Shown here: positions 63,907-64,000 of the stretch, piece after piece
Position numbering within the stretch: the first letter of the stretch is position 1
How the letters are laid out: every line of letters begins with the position of its first letter
Origin: Symbiodinium kawagutii
Lineage: Eukaryota > Sar > Dinophyceae > Suessiales > Symbiodiniaceae
Reading direction: 5' to 3'
Assembly (NCBI GenBank): GCA_009767595.1
Contig: VSDK01012749.1
Coordinates: 1,506 to 65,505 of the forward strand
DNA length: 64,000 nucleotides
The notes under the pieces: model-generated
What the model was told of the DNA's origin: nothing
What the model saw: the letters and a program-made list of their open reading frames with translations, nothing else
Database searches by the model: none
Translations under genes and position numbers: made by a program

Positions 63907-64000
63907 GTGTTTGGGCTGCATCAGTCAGACACTGTGAGAGGACAGTGGAGGGGAAGCAAGACTAGACTTGACAGCTGAAGACACCGGTGGTGGGAAGGTG

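Noticed and set aside
1..64000. tRNA, rRNA, CRISPR, riboswitch or bacterial operon features
   Set aside because: None could be recognised by eye; the window is eukaryotic in every supported feature.

Overview
The window looks like dinoflagellate nuclear DNA, most likely Symbiodiniaceae or a close relative. Four things point there. (1) The 5784-6740 gene has the secreted two-repeat 'CYKDIMWA..HPHWY' architecture and a 'CTLHALQ' propeptide, which I know from dinoflagellate proteins. (2) Reading frames split over several genes can be joined in phase only if introns with GC or GA donors are accepted beside GT, a dinoflagellate habit. (3) There are matches to the 3' part of the dinoflagellate spliced leader. 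(4) Low-complexity repeats are very abundant and well-supported genes all lie on the + strand. I see no prokaryotic, organellar, rRNA, tRNA or CRISPR feature.

Layout. 0-5.3 kb: a partial exon, a C-rich minisatellite, a six-exon gene with a transit-peptide-like start (2503-3562), and microsatellites including a long alternating purine-pyrimidine tract. 5.3-8.1 kb: a cyclophilin-like exon, the secreted repeat protein, and small exons. 8.08-14.37 kb: a complete 6.29-kb tyrosine-recombinase retrotransposon (DIRS order, PAT/Ngaro-like ends A1...B1-A2-B2) carrying a membrane-protein ORF, a Gag-like ORF, an RT-RNase H-recombinase ORF and a cytosine-methyltransferase-like ORF. 14.4-16.45 kb: exons of a divergent cyclophilin. 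16.5-28 kb: mostly non-coding, with an ABCA-like exon and a multi-exon Ser/Pro-rich gene (24131-25259). 28.5-30.5 kb: a well-phased six-exon Ser/Pro-rich gene. 30.5-35.4 kb: repeats, weak exons and a 2 x 150-bp duplication. 35.9-37.1 kb: an intronless 407-aa protein. 37.3-46.9 kb: weak exons, purine/pyrimidine-skewed DNA and a sequencing gap in a (TTG)n tract.

46.9-64.0 kb is a tandem pair of genes, each predicted to encode a short N-terminus starting MG..CC (probable myristoyl/palmitoyl anchor), two EF-hands and a nicotinamidase/isochorismatase-type cysteine hydrolase. Copies A (47653-54715) and B (60066 to beyond the window) share exon lengths, phases and a ~580-bp upstream block. Copy A's first intron is about 3 kb longer than copy B's and contains an intronless secreted S33 serine-peptidase gene on the same strand, which looks like a retroposed nested gene.

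The genes do not form an obvious pathway. The most notable system is the retrotransposon: its recombinase, its matching 7-bp end cores and its own DNA methyltransferase suggest an element that can modify DNA as well as copy itself.
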